Assembly: GCA_009885605.1 (NCBI GenBank)
Contig: VFKK01000329.1
Span: 1-16,613 of the forward strand
Direction: 5' to 3'
DNA: 16,613 nt
From: Cyclobacteriaceae bacterium
Lineage (GTDB): Bacteria; Bacteroidota; Bacteroidia; Cytophagales; Cyclobacteriaceae
Part shown: piece by piece, positions 1-7,925 of the stretch
Numbering within the stretch: position 1 is the stretch's first letter
How the letters are laid out: every line of letters starts with the position of its first letter
Translations under genes and position numbers: made by a program
The notes under the pieces: model-generated
What the model was told of the DNA's origin: nothing
The model's input: the letters and a program-made list of their open reading frames with translations, nothing else
Databases searched by the model: none

Positions 1-3
1 AAA

Positions 4-41
4 CTCAAAATTTGAATTTTGAATTTGAAATTCATTTTGAG
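4..41 (-). terminator. AT-rich hairpin just 3' of tRNA-Gly
   Basis: CTCAAAAT at 4-11 pairs with ATTTTGAG at 34-41, and inside it GAATTT pairs with AAATTC across a two-base bulge. The hairpin begins at the last base of the tRNA-Gly acceptor stem. On the minus strand it is followed only by a short TTT, and the stem is poor in GC, so it may be a weak terminator or a processing signal rather than a classic intrinsic terminator. Confidence 0.3.
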
Positions 42-112
42 CGGGAAACGAGGCTCGAACTCGCGACCTATAGCTTGGAAGGCTATCGCTCTACCAACTG
101 AGCTACTCCCGC
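40..112 (-). tRNA. tRNA-Gly (anticodon TCC)
   Basis: Read on the minus strand, this 73-nt sequence folds as a full cloverleaf. The acceptor stem is GCGGGAG with TTCCCGC (one G-U pair), the D arm contains AGCTCAGTTGGTAGAGC, the anticodon stem is ATAGC/GCTAT with loop CTTCCAA, and the T arm contains GTTCGAGC. The anticodon TCC is at 77-79 on the complement and reads glycine. The discriminator base is U, as is usual for bacterial tRNA-Gly, and CCA is not encoded. It lies downstream of tRNA-Tyr on the same strand. The Tyr-Gly(TCC) order is the one known from the thrU-tyrU-glyT-thrT-tufB operon of other bacteria, so a tRNA-Thr or tuf gene may lie just left of the window (inference). Confidence 0.97.
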
Positions 113-193
113 TTGTAATTTCCGAGATTGTGAGATCCCTGATTTTCAAATCACTTTCCCGGATGGTGACCGAAAAGGACACTTTTACTAGTT

Positions 194-214
194 TCCGGCA
201 AGCCGGATTTTTTT
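194..214 (+). terminator. Intrinsic-terminator-like hairpin between the tRNAs
   Basis: TCCGGC at 194-199 and GCCGGA at 202-207 form a GC-rich hairpin, realistically five pairs with a four-base loop, followed by seven T on the plus strand (208-214). The T run exists only on the plus strand, opposite to the tRNA genes. No plus-strand gene feeding it is visible, so its role is unclear. It could stop antisense transcription into tRNA-Tyr. Confidence 0.5.
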
Positions 215-221
215 AGCCCTG

Positions 222-254
222 CAAAATTAGAAAAAAAATTTCGCATTACGGCAA
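222..254 (-). promoter_or_regulatory. Possible Bacteroidota promoter for tRNA-Gly
   Basis: On the minus strand TAATTTTG (229-222) matches the Bacteroidota -7 consensus TAnnTTTG exactly, and TTG (254-252) lies 22 bases upstream. It sits between tRNA-Tyr and tRNA-Gly, so tRNA-Gly could be transcribed separately as well as from the upstream promoter. The match is short and the region is AT-rich, so chance is possible. Confidence 0.33.
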
Positions 255-257
255 TTG

Positions 258-340
258 TGGGGGAAACAGGATTCGAACCTGTGAAGACATAAGTCAACGG
301 ATTTACAGTCCGTCCCAGTTGGCCGCTTTGGTATTCCCCC
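258..340 (-). tRNA. tRNA-Tyr (anticodon GTA)
   Basis: Read on the minus strand this 83-nt sequence is a class II tRNA. The acceptor stem is GGGGGAA/TTCCCCC, the anticodon stem ACGGA/TCCGT encloses loop CTGTAAA, a 14-nt variable arm follows, and the T arm is ACAGG TTCGAAT CCTGT. The anticodon GTA (complement of 304-306) reads tyrosine. The discriminator base is A and CCA is not encoded. A long variable arm is expected for bacterial tRNA-Tyr. It is the first gene of a likely two-tRNA transcript with tRNA-Gly, 145 bases downstream. Confidence 0.97.
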
Positions 341-392
341 AACTGCATCAAAATTTCGAGCTTTTTCTCCAGCTTGTGATCTTAACGGATGG

Positions 393-423
393 CAAAATTA
401 TAGCCTTTTCTGAAAGATTCAAA
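393..423 (-). promoter_or_regulatory. Bacteroidota-type promoter of the tRNA-Tyr/Gly unit
   Basis: On the minus strand TTTG (423-420) and TAATTTTG (400-393) are separated by exactly 19 bases, a full match to the known Bacteroidota sigma-factor consensus TTTG-N19-TAnnTTTG. The -7 box ends 52 bases before the 5' end of tRNA-Tyr. It lies in the gap after the aminopeptidase stop codon, so the tRNAs need not depend on read-through from that gene. Confidence 0.65.
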
Positions 424-487
424 ACATGGATTTTAAATTTGAGAATAAATTCCCTTCTTTCTCCTCAACGAATTCAAAATCAATCTC

Positions 488-3112
488 TTAATTTTCATCC
501 TTCAATGTCTCCATGAAATATGAAAAGTAATTTTTCAAATCCGAATCAGTTTCGTGGCTGGCTGATTCGGTTATTTTTTTTACAACTTCTTGATCATCTG
601 AAAAGCCCAAAAGTGCCTGGAATGCTCCCAATCGAATGAATTTTTTTGAATCGTTCCTCATTATACCTAGTAAATACTCCACGGCTCTGCCTTTTCCTTC
701 TTCCGGAAATCTGCTAAAGTACTCGCTGTAGTAACCCAGGAAAAAATAATATCCTTCCCCTGATAATTTTTCTATTTTTTTCTGAAACCAATCCCCCTTC
801 CCCGCCACAGGTGTGGTGATGTAATAATCAGCCACCGGGATCACCATCCTAAAATTATCCTCAGCTGCAAATCTTTCTACCAATTCGGGACTGACTTTCG
901 GATCTGTGGCACTCATCAATCCCATCAGGGCTGATCCCGCAATTAGGTAAGATGAATCATTGACCATTCTCAAAAATGAGGAATGGTATTTATCTGCATT
1001 AAAATCTGCCAATACATCAATCGCTCCTGCTTTGACGGAATTTCTGATGTCTGATTCCGCAATCCGGTATACCTTTTCCTCTAACTCTGAGTTTGATCCC
1101 AGCATTTCCGGATTCCCTTGCAAGTATGCCAAAGCAGACTCTCTCACTGACCAAAACTTATCTTCCAAGGCTATCGGAATAATTACCCTCAATTCTTCTT
1201 TTGCTTCCCAGGCGACCAAACTATCAAGTGCTTCATACCTCGCAATTCCAAGTTGGGATTGATTAAACTGCTTAAGCATTTTCTTTGGGGTACTTTCCAA
1301 TGAAATTTTGGCAAGAAGATCTTTGGCTTCGTCGATGTAGACCAGATCGACCGGAGTATTATTTTCCAGTGCAAATTGCTGGAAGGCTCTTTCCACCAGC
1401 AAAGTCTTTGATTTCCTTGTTTCTCCTTCGTACCAACTGATTTCTACGGGGAGTTTAAAAAGTGGGGTTTTAGCTAAATCCTGCATCTGATATGCAGAAA
1501 TCAGGACGTTTCCAGGCTGAGAATAATCAGCTTCGAAATACAACTCAGGATGCCCTTTGTCCAAAAACCATTGATTGAAAAACCAATTCAAATCTTCTCC
1601 ACTTACTTTTTCAAAGGCAAGTCGCAAATCATGAACTTCGACACTTTGAAATGCATGAGTTTTCAGATATAGGTTAAGCCCTTCAAAGAACTTCTCATCA
1701 CCTAAGAATTCACGAAGCATATGCAGAATAACTCCGCCTTTTGAGTAGCTATGTGAGTCAAACATATCCTCAGAATCCCCATAAAAGAAGCGGATCAAAT
1801 CGACTTGCTTACTCTCAGATTCTTCAAAATAGGTTTCCGTTTCTGTCACCAACTTTAGCTTAGCTTCATCCCGACCATATTTGTATTCATTCCAAAGAAA
1901 TTCGCTGTAATTCGCGAAAGCTTCATTTAATGTCAGGTTTGACCAGGATTCTGTGGTGACATAATCTCCAAACCACTGATGAAACAGCTCGTGAGCAATG
2001 ATATAATCCCACTCAGAATCGATCGCTTCCCTCTCAGTAAGCCTCAATTCCTCCATAAAAATCGAAGCAGTCGTGTTTTCCATTGCTCCTGACACAAAGT
2101 CCCTAACCACGATCTGGTCGTATTTTGGCCATGGATATTTTACCCCGAGCAGATCTGAGAAAAATCCGACCATATCAGGCGTATTCTTAAAGACTTTTGC
2201 AGCTCCTTTTTCATATCCCTTTTCAACATAATAGCCCAAAGGAATATCTTTCCAGCTCGACTCTACTTTTCCAAAATTCCCAATAGCAATAGCTGCCAAA
2301 TACGGCGCTTGTGGAAGTTTCATTTCCCAATGATCTTTTCTAAGGCCATTTCCAAATTTCTCCTGTTTGATCAATTCCCCATTGCTGATCGAAATCATCG
2401 AATCGGGAACCGTCAGCTTGAATACCTGGGTGAATCGCTCGTTGGGTTTGTCGATGGTAGGAAACCACTTCGAATTGTGCTCCGTTTCTCCCTGAGTCCA
2501 GATCATGGTGGGCTTACCCGGAATGGTATCCAATGGATCGATAAAATACAAACCTTTAGTATCTGAAATTGCCGAATTTCCATTTCCGGCGTTTTTCTCA
2601 GGGAAAGCTGTATAATCAAACTCGATCTGAATCGTATCAGCTCTTGAATATTCTTTTGGTAAATAAATCGTGATTTGCTGCTCATTGTATCTGTAAGCCA
2701 AAGAGCTCTGTGTTGATTTTTCAACAAGTTTGATTTCTTTCAATTCAAAATCCTGAGCATCAAGGATGAGAACTTTTTGAGGGTCAAAAAATGGCTTCAA
2801 TGTCAACTTAGTGTGGCCAATTACTGCCTGTCTTTCCCAATCAAAAGCTAAATCCAACTCGGTGTGCAACAAGTCAAAATCCCTTTTTGCAGACGCCCTG
2901 TAATCAGCGATTTCATTTTCTTTTTTAGCAATCAAGTTTAGAATTGCTAAAGAGTCTAAGTCGTCATCTTCTTCAGGCAATGTTAATTCTTCTTCGGCCT
3001 GGGGTTCAGTTTCAGTCACCTGGTTTGTCTTACATGACCAAACAGTAATCAAAAGAAATAAAAACAAAATCCAATTTGACTTTTTCGAGATTCGGGTTCT
3101 TTGGGTAATCAT
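488..3112 (-). CDS. M1-family zinc aminopeptidase, lipoprotein
   Basis: An 874-residue zinc metallopeptidase predicted to trim amino acids from peptide N-termini in the cell envelope. The exopeptidase motif GAMEN is at residues 342-346. The zinc site HELFH is at 374-378 with the third ligand Glu397 in the LNEAF context, 18 residues later as in M1 enzymes. The likely catalytic Tyr456 is in SYSKGG. After about residue 600 the sequence becomes helical and resembles the HEAT-like C-terminal domain of the family. The N-terminus has a basic stretch, a hydrophobic core and a lipobox ending VWSC with Cys27, followed by an acidic linker, so it is probably membrane-anchored. I chose the ATG at 3112 because it places the signal peptide correctly. 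An ATG at 3202 would add 30 residues and overlap the divergent gene. The gap to that gene is 64 bases. Substrate specificity cannot be told. Confidence 0.95.
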   Translation of the reverse strand: MITQRTRISKKSNWILFLFLLITVWSCKTNQVTETEPQAEEELTLPEEDDDLDSLAILNLIAKKENEIADYRASAKRDFDLLHTELDLAFDWERQAVIGHTKLTLKPFFDPQKVLILDAQDFELKEIKLVEKSTQSSLAYRYNEQQITIYLPKEYSRADTIQIEFDYTAFPEKNAGNGNSAISDTKGLYFIDPLDTIPGKPTMIWTQGETEHNSKWFPTIDKPNERFTQVFKLTVPDSMISISNGELIKQEKFGNGLRKDHWEMKLPQAPYLAAIAIGNFGKVESSWKDIPLGYYVEKGYEKGAAKVFKNTPDMVGFFSDLLGVKYPWPKYDQIVVRDFVSGAMENTTASIFMEELRLTEREAIDSEWDYIIAHELFHQWFGDYVTTESWSNLTLNEAFANYSEFLWNEYKYGRDEAKLKLVTETETYFEESESKQVDLIRFFYGDSEDMFDSHSYSKGGVILHMLREFLGDEKFFEGLNLYLKTHAFQSVEVHDLRLAFEKVSGEDLNWFFNQWFLDKGHPELYFEADYSQPGNVLISAYQMQDLAKTPLFKLPVEISWYEGETRKSKTLLVERAFQQFALENNTPVDLVYIDEAKDLLAKISLESTPKKMLKQFNQSQLGIARYEALDSLVAWEAKEELRVIIPIALEDKFWSVRESALAYLQGNPEMLGSNSELEEKVYRIAESDIRNSVKAGAIDVLADFNADKYHSSFLRMVNDSSYLIAGSALMGLMSATDPKVSPELVERFAAEDNFRMVIPVADYYITTPVAGKGDWFQKKIEKLSGEGYYFFLGYYSEYFSRFPEEGKGRAVEYLLGIMRNDSKKFIRLGAFQALLGFSDDQEVVKKITESASHETDSDLKNYFSYFMETLKDEN

Positions 3113-3176
3113 TTGTTTTATAGTAGAGAGGAATCCACTCAGAGTGATTCGTATATTGGAGGCCAAATTAGCAGGA

Positions 3177-3671
3177 ATGTTTTCAGTTACCATCCAAAAC
3201 AAGACGTATTCGGTAGAAAATGCCGATCAAAATATTCAAGTGAACGGTAAAACGATGGATTGGGATCTCAAATGGATCTCAGACCGTAAAATTCATTTGA
3301 TCTTTGAAAATAAATCCATCGAGGCAGAATTGATTTCTTTTGACAAAGAATCCAAAACAATCCAAATTCGACTCGGAGATAAAGTCTCTACTTTATCAAT
3401 CAAAGACCGGTTCGATATTTTGCTGGAGCAGCTTGGAATGAATAATAACAATGCCGGCGCACTAAAAGAGATTAAAGCACCAATGCCGGGATTGATCCTG
3501 GACCTCAAAGTGAAGCCGGGTGATGAAGTCAAAAAAGGCGATGTGGTATTGATTCTTGAAGCGATGAAAATGGAAAATAGTATCAAATCCCCGGGCGATG
3601 GGGTGGTGAAAGCTGTTAAAATTACTTTGAAGCAGAGCGTCGAAAAAAATCAAGTTTTGATCCAGTTTTGA
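3177..3671 (+). CDS. Biotin carboxyl carrier protein (stand-alone)
   Basis: A 164-residue biotinyl-domain protein, probably the carrier subunit of an acyl-CoA (acetyl- or propionyl-CoA) carboxylase. The C-terminal 70 residues form a biotinyl/lipoyl domain: PMPG at 102-105, then the biotin attachment motif EAMKMEN with the target lysine at residue 131. The first 90 residues are a beta-rich region of the kind seen in short Bacteroidota carriers, joined by an Asn-rich linker (NNNNAG). An upstream ATG at 3144 is possible, but MFSVTIQNK fits the usual N-terminus better and avoids crowding the divergent aminopeptidase start. No biotin carboxylase or carboxyltransferase gene is in the window, so its partner enzyme must be encoded elsewhere. 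Which carboxylase it serves is unknown. Confidence 0.9.
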   Translation: MFSVTIQNKTYSVENADQNIQVNGKTMDWDLKWISDRKIHLIFENKSIEAELISFDKESKTIQIRLGDKVSTLSIKDRFDILLEQLGMNNNNAGALKEIKAPMPGLILDLKVKPGDEVKKGDVVLILEAMKMENSIKSPGDGVVKAVKITLKQSVEKNQVLIQF

Positions 3672-3674
3672 TTT

Positions 3675-3711
3675 TTTGGTCTAGCATTATGAGTTGAACA
3701 AATTATATTTG
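3675..3711 (+). promoter_or_regulatory. Candidate promoter of pyrH-frr
   Basis: TATATTTG at 3704-3711 is an exact match to the Bacteroidota -7 box TAnnTTTG and lies 58 bases before the pyrH start codon. The best -33 candidate, TTTG at 3675-3678, is 25 bases upstream, somewhat longer than the typical spacing. It suggests pyrH-frr is transcribed independently of the biotin carrier gene. Confidence 0.42.
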
Positions 3712-3769
3712 CCGAGTTATTTTGACTTTACCAGATTGATTTCGGGTACACCTTCCTTAAAAACCAGAC

Positions 3770-4477
3770 ATGAAATACAAACGAATACTACTCAAACTCA
3801 GCGGAGAGTCACTAATGGGTGAAAAAAACTACGGCATCGACCCAAACATGCTCCAGCAATACACCAATGAAATCCGAAAAGTGAAGGAGATGGGCGTGGA
3901 AGTAGCAATTGTAATTGGAGGAGGTAATATTTTCAGGGGAGTTCAGGCAGAAAAGTCAGGAATTGATCGTGTTCAGGGAGATTACATGGGGATGCTGGCA
4001 ACATTGATCAATGCTATGGCTCTTCAAAGTGCTCTCGAGCAAGGCGGAATGTACACCAGACTAATGTCTGGTATTAAAATCGAAAGTGTTTGCGAACCTT
4101 TCATCAGAAGAAGGGCAATCCGCCACCTGGAAAAAGGCCGTATCGTAATTTTTGGAGCTGGAATAGGCAATCCCTATTTCACCACAGATTCTACTGCGAG
4201 CTTACGGGCAATTGAAGTGGAAGCTGAAGTAGTTTTGAAAGGAACAAGAGTAGACGGAGTATATACTGCAGATCCTGAAAAGGACAAAACAGCAACAAAA
4301 TATCACACAATTTCATTCCAGGAAGTGTATGAGAAAAACCTCAATGTCATGGACATGACGGCTTTCACGCTTTGCCAGGAAAACAATTTACCCATCATCG
4401 TATTTGATATGAACAAGTTGGGTAACCTGAGCAAATTGGTTCAGGGGGAAGAAATCGGAACATTGATTACCGGATAA
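3770..4477 (+). CDS. pyrH: UMP kinase (uridylate kinase)
   Basis: Cytoplasmic enzyme that phosphorylates UMP to UDP with ATP, a step of pyrimidine nucleotide synthesis. The 235-residue length is normal for bacterial PyrH. Typical amino-acid-kinase-family signatures are present: KLSGE at 9-13, the glycine-rich IGGGN at 49-53, the GNPYFTTDSTA segment starting at 133, the DGVYTADPEKD region around 162-172, and MDMTAF at 194-199. The start ATG gives the standard MKYKRILLKLSGES opening. It is followed after 15 bases by frr on the same strand, the gene pairing conserved across bacteria. The rpsB and tsf genes, which often precede it, are not here. No Shine-Dalgarno site is seen, as usual in this phylum. 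Confidence 0.98.
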   Translation: MKYKRILLKLSGESLMGEKNYGIDPNMLQQYTNEIRKVKEMGVEVAIVIGGGNIFRGVQAEKSGIDRVQGDYMGMLATLINAMALQSALEQGGMYTRLMSGIKIESVCEPFIRRRAIRHLEKGRIVIFGAGIGNPYFTTDSTASLRAIEVEAEVVLKGTRVDGVYTADPEKDKTATKYHTISFQEVYEKNLNVMDMTAFTLCQENNLPIIVFDMNKLGNLSKLVQGEEIGTLITG

Positions 4478-4492
4478 TTTAAGTTTATACCC

Positions 4493-5053
4493 ATGGAAGA
4501 AATCGAATTATTCTTAGACGAGGCCAAAGAATTGATGCAAAAAGCTGTGGATCATACCTCATCTGAGCTTATAAGAATAAGGGCTGGAAAAGCAATGCCT
4601 ACTATGCTGGACGGAATCATGGTCCAATATTATGGATCTCCAACTCCACTCAATCAGGTTTCGTCAGTGACCACTCCGGATGCGCGAACCTTGGCTATCA
4701 AACCCTTTGAGAGAAAAACCATCAGTGACATTGAGAAAGCAATCATCAATTCCGACCTGGGTCTATCTCCACAAAACAACGGTGAAATCATCATCCTGAC
4801 GATACCAATGCTGACCGAAGAAAGAAGAATCACCTTGGTGAAGCAATCAAAAAATGAATGCGAAACCGGTAAAATATCCATCCGAACCGTCAGAAAAGAC
4901 ATCATGGATTCTCTGAAAAAATTGCAAAAAGACGGGGCCGCTGAGGATGATATCAAACGGGCAGAAGACGTCGTCCAGAAATTGACAGATCAGTATTCCA
5001 CCAAAATAGATGAGATCCTCTCCAAAAAAGAAATTGACATCATGAAAGTCTGA
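4493..5053 (+). CDS. frr: Ribosome recycling factor
   Basis: Acts with EF-G after termination to split the ribosome from the mRNA. The 186 residues match the family length of about 185. Domain I (three-helix bundle) is formed by roughly residues 1-30 and 105-186, and domain II by 31-104. Hallmark segments are ELIRIRAGKA (25-34), the NNGEIIILTIP strand, LTEERR (107-112) and KISIRTVRKD (127-136) with the conserved Arg131. It starts 15 bases after pyrH and is almost certainly co-transcribed with it. A strong hairpin terminator follows the stop codon by about ten bases. Confidence 0.98.
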   Translation: MEEIELFLDEAKELMQKAVDHTSSELIRIRAGKAMPTMLDGIMVQYYGSPTPLNQVSSVTTPDARTLAIKPFERKTISDIEKAIINSDLGLSPQNNGEIIILTIPMLTEERRITLVKQSKNECETGKISIRTVRKDIMDSLKKLQKDGAAEDDIKRAEDVVQKLTDQYSTKIDEILSKKEIDIMKV

Positions 5054-5062
5054 CAGATTTTA

Positions 5063-5095
5063 AAAACCCGACCATCCAGTCGGGTTTTATTTTTT
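5063..5095. terminator. Bidirectional intrinsic terminator
   Basis: AAAACCCGAC (5063-5072) and GTCGGGTTTT (5079-5088) form a perfect ten-pair stem with a six-base loop, followed on the plus strand by ATTTTTT. The A and T tracts at both ends of the stem allow termination in both directions. It lies between the frr stop and the convergent DUF5686 gene, whose stop codon (5096-5094) touches its T run. Confidence 0.9.
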
Positions 5096-7754
5096 AATCA
5101 GCGGTTATATTGAGGAAAGTGGCGATGCCAAATCTTACTCCTCCTCTCAGGAAATCCTCATTCTCAAATCCAGCGCCCATTTCCACTCTGAAAATCCGGA
5201 AGAGATTATCCAACGAATATCCAACTTCCCAATAGTGAGGAGAGTTTTCAGTTTTCAGATAATTGAAAAACAGATTTTCCCTAACTCCTGAAAATCTCAA
5301 CATAGGCAATTGGGTCAGGAGGAATTTCCGAAACTGGTAATGGATTATACTTGAAACATAAGAAGTATTGGTGCTGTACTTATAATAATCCATGAATCGG
5401 TAATTGGACGCCGGGCCGAAGTTGGAAAAGATGGTTCGGTTACCTCCGAAATGCTGATAATCTTGAAAATAGACCCGATCATTGGATAGAAATGTTCCTG
5501 CCGAAATATTGAAGTCCAACTTACCGCTCACTCCGAAACTGTAGCTATGCTCTAAGCCAATTTTTAAATGATCAAAATCAGCCGAGGTGGTGGAATTCAT
5601 CAAACCTCCGAAAGCTTTGTCATAATTCAGGGTAATCAATGGTGAACGATCAGTAATTGGATATTTTCTTCCATCCCGGATTCCATATCGAATACCCGGT
5701 CTCCACTCGATTGAGGTACTAAGTTTGAGGATTTCATGATTTGAAAAGGACTCACCCCCGGTTTCTACATTTTCCGGTTTGTTGGTAGAGAAAACTCTTT
5801 CAGGCTTATTGTAAAAACTGAAATCAGAATTGTTAAAAAGCTCTCTTCGCTCCGCATAGGTCATGTTGATTCGATAGGTAAACCCATAATTCACCCGGTG
5901 TGACCAATAAGCCCTGACAAAATCCTGCTCGTACAGCTTCATGTAATTTTGTCTCAGAAGTAAGGAATAGAGAGCATTGACCTGTTCATTGATCGGATTT
6001 CCTCCATTAAACTGGTAAATAAATCGCCCGCCTTCCAAGCCATAAGTGGTCCCGCTTGTTGGAAGTGTAGTAGACCAGCGGAAATCAACTTTTCCATAAA
6101 ATCGATCGCTCGAAAATCCATATCGTAATTCCGGCTCAATATTGAAACTCTTCTTTTGGACAGACACACTGTCAGCAAGCTTGGTTTCCTGATATTTTCT
6201 GTAAAAAAGTCCCATACCCACTTTCCAGCCTTCCACGGTATTGAAAGAAACCTTGGTCCAGTTTTGCTTAAATCCAATCGAAACACCTTTCCCAAAACTG
6301 TAGGAAGAGCCATTCATGAAATCAAGTGGGTTGAATTTGCTTCTGGCTTTTTTGGCAATCGAATCCACTTCGCTCAATTTGGAAACCTCCACCGTCGCAA
6401 GGCTATCATCACGATCGTATCCCTGAATTTCCAGCGAGGTTAAAGGAACTGGTCTGATACTTTCCCAATAGCTCAAATCACGCTTTTTTGCCATCGAATC
6501 GATTGAATAATAGCGTTCAGAAATGACATCAGGTTGACTTTGTTCTTTGAGCGATTCCTTTTCATATTCATTAAGGAGCTTTCGATATTCCTTTCGTGTA
6601 GTAGGCTGTTCTTTTGAAAGCTGCTCCAGAGCAGAAGTTGTTTTATCAAATTTGGCTACTGCCTCAGGTACATCCTGAACTTTTTCATCTATGATTTCTG
6701 GCACAAATGCCAGATCAGGATTTAAAGTCACTTCGTATTCACGGGTGGATGCCAAATATTTAAACTCTCCTTCAAAGCCAAAAAACTTACCCCCAAATCG
6801 ATAAATGTGAGTCAGAGGCATCCATACATTTTCCGCAACCGGTGCATATTGTTGAGTTGCCTGAATTTGGAATCCCATCAGGGAAGTCTGGAGATTCAGA
6901 CTGTGAATAGCCCAAAGGTCTTCGATGATATATATGTATCCTTCAAATACCCGCTCCCCTCTTGATCTGGGAGTGACTTTGATTTTGCTGACCATGACAT
7001 TTTGATCAAAAAAGCTCCCTTCGTAATTGAACTTATAGTATTGGAAAGCTTGCCTGGAAAGCGGGGAAATGATCTCGTTGATTTTTTCCTGGTAAAAAGT
7101 AGTCTGGATATAAGGAGCAGGCGAAGTGGATTGATTGTCGCCGTTGGTCCTGATGGAGATCACTTTCTCCTCGACTTTATTGGGCTGAGTGAAAGTGATT
7201 CTGGAAACTGATTCCGAGGTATATGCCTCATTCAATTTCAATCCCTCTTTCTCGAGCGTTTTCTTCATAAAAAATGGAGCATCTGTAAGGCTGCCTGTAC
7301 CCTTCAGATAAACTGTCATGCTATATTTCTGAAGTTGTAATCGATGGTACTTTGCTTTTGCAATTGCCTTCCTCATGATTGTCAGTGCCGGATCCTCGGC
7401 TCCAGCCCTTACTTCCACTTCATTCAGAGTATAAACTTGAGGTTCAAGGTTGAAATTCAAATCTACCCATTGATCCGTAATTACAACTGTCTCTAATATT
7501 GATTTGTAACCCAAGTATTGAACCAATACGTCATATACACCCTGCTTCAATCGAAACTCATACGCTCCATCCTGATTGGTGGGAACCCCGTCTCCAAGAT
7601 TTCTTACGTAAACCGATGCATAAGGAAGTACTTCTCCTTCGGTGGTTTTGACGATTCCCCGGATTCCCTGAGCGATGCTTTGAGTTGAAAAAATAATGGA
7701 AAAACATCCAATTAACATCACTCCAAATAGCACTTTAATTACTTGTTTTCCCAT
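5094..7754 (-). CDS. DUF5686 / carboxypeptidase-like regulatory domain outer-membrane protein
   Basis: An 886-residue Bacteroidota envelope protein. A signal peptide ends near residue 29 (SIAQ). Residues about 30-112 form a carboxypeptidase-regulatory-like beta-sandwich (GIVKTTEGEVLPYASVYV, then GAYEFRLKQGVYDVLVQYLGY), as is found at the N-terminus of TonB-dependent receptors. From about residue 115 the sequence fits the DUF5686 family. A charged, probably helical stretch around residues 365-410 separates an inner part from a C-terminal half of alternating aromatic strands that looks like an outer-membrane beta-barrel. The last residues are TAD, not the aromatic residue usual for barrel ends. 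There is no TonB plug domain, so it is not an ordinary SusC. Function in this family is unknown. It has no close co-directional neighbour. Family assignment is by recognition and was not searched. Confidence 0.85.
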   Translation of the reverse strand: MGKQVIKVLFGVMLIGCFSIIFSTQSIAQGIRGIVKTTEGEVLPYASVYVRNLGDGVPTNQDGAYEFRLKQGVYDVLVQYLGYKSILETVVITDQWVDLNFNLEPQVYTLNEVEVRAGAEDPALTIMRKAIAKAKYHRLQLQKYSMTVYLKGTGSLTDAPFFMKKTLEKEGLKLNEAYTSESVSRITFTQPNKVEEKVISIRTNGDNQSTSPAPYIQTTFYQEKINEIISPLSRQAFQYYKFNYEGSFFDQNVMVSKIKVTPRSRGERVFEGYIYIIEDLWAIHSLNLQTSLMGFQIQATQQYAPVAENVWMPLTHIYRFGGKFFGFEGEFKYLASTREYEVTLNPDLAFVPEIIDEKVQDVPEAVAKFDKTTSALEQLSKEQPTTRKEYRKLLNEYEKESLKEQSQPDVISERYYSIDSMAKKRDLSYWESIRPVPLTSLEIQGYDRDDSLATVEVSKLSEVDSIAKKARSKFNPLDFMNGSSYSFGKGVSIGFKQNWTKVSFNTVEGWKVGMGLFYRKYQETKLADSVSVQKKSFNIEPELRYGFSSDRFYGKVDFRWSTTLPTSGTTYGLEGGRFIYQFNGGNPINEQVNALYSLLLRQNYMKLYEQDFVRAYWSHRVNYGFTYRINMTYAERRELFNNSDFSFYNKPERVFSTNKPENVETGGESFSNHEILKLSTSIEWRPGIRYGIRDGRKYPITDRSPLITLNYDKAFGGLMNSTTSADFDHLKIGLEHSYSFGVSGKLDFNISAGTFLSNDRVYFQDYQHFGGNRTIFSNFGPASNYRFMDYYKYSTNTSYVSSIIHYQFRKFLLTQLPMLRFSGVRENLFFNYLKTENSPHYWEVGYSLDNLFRIFRVEMGAGFENEDFLRGGVRFGIATFLNITAD

Positions 7755-7859
7755 AAAAGTTGGTTATCTGAATGCGAAGATAAACTGAATCAAAATAAGG
7801 GTATTTCCACCTTAATTCAGTTAATTAAAAGATTATTCACATGTTTAAAAAAGATATTA

Positions 7860-7888
7860 TTGTAATAAGAGTGGAGATGCTAAATTTA
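7860..7888 (+). promoter_or_regulatory. Weak candidate promoter of the first FG-GAP/ASPIC lipoprotein
   Basis: TTG at 7860-7862 and TAAATTTA at 7881-7888 (seven of eight conserved and free positions fit TAnnTTTG) are 18 bases apart, 37 bases before the ATG at 7926. It lies in the 171-base gap between this gene and the divergent DUF5686 gene. The match is imperfect in an AT-rich region. Confidence 0.3.
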
Positions 7889-7925
7889 CAATTCAAAGAT
7901 ATTTCTGAAATGAATAAGAAAGAAA

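Noticed and set aside
1..40. Repeated TTTGAA units at the left edge as a tandem repeat or CRISPR
   Set aside because: Only a few irregular AT-rich units, better explained as a hairpin after tRNA-Gly; no spacers or regular period.
3144..3176. Earlier ATG for the biotin carrier at 3144
   Set aside because: The eleven extra residues do not fit the beta-strand start of the family; kept as a minor alternative.
3113..3202. Extension of the aminopeptidase to an ATG at 3202
   Set aside because: It would put 30 residues before the signal peptide and overlap the divergent biotin carrier gene; the ATG at 3112 gives a standard lipoprotein signal.
7755..7925. Riboswitch or structured leader between the divergent genes
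   Set aside because: AT-rich spacer with no recognisable aptamer or strong hairpin.
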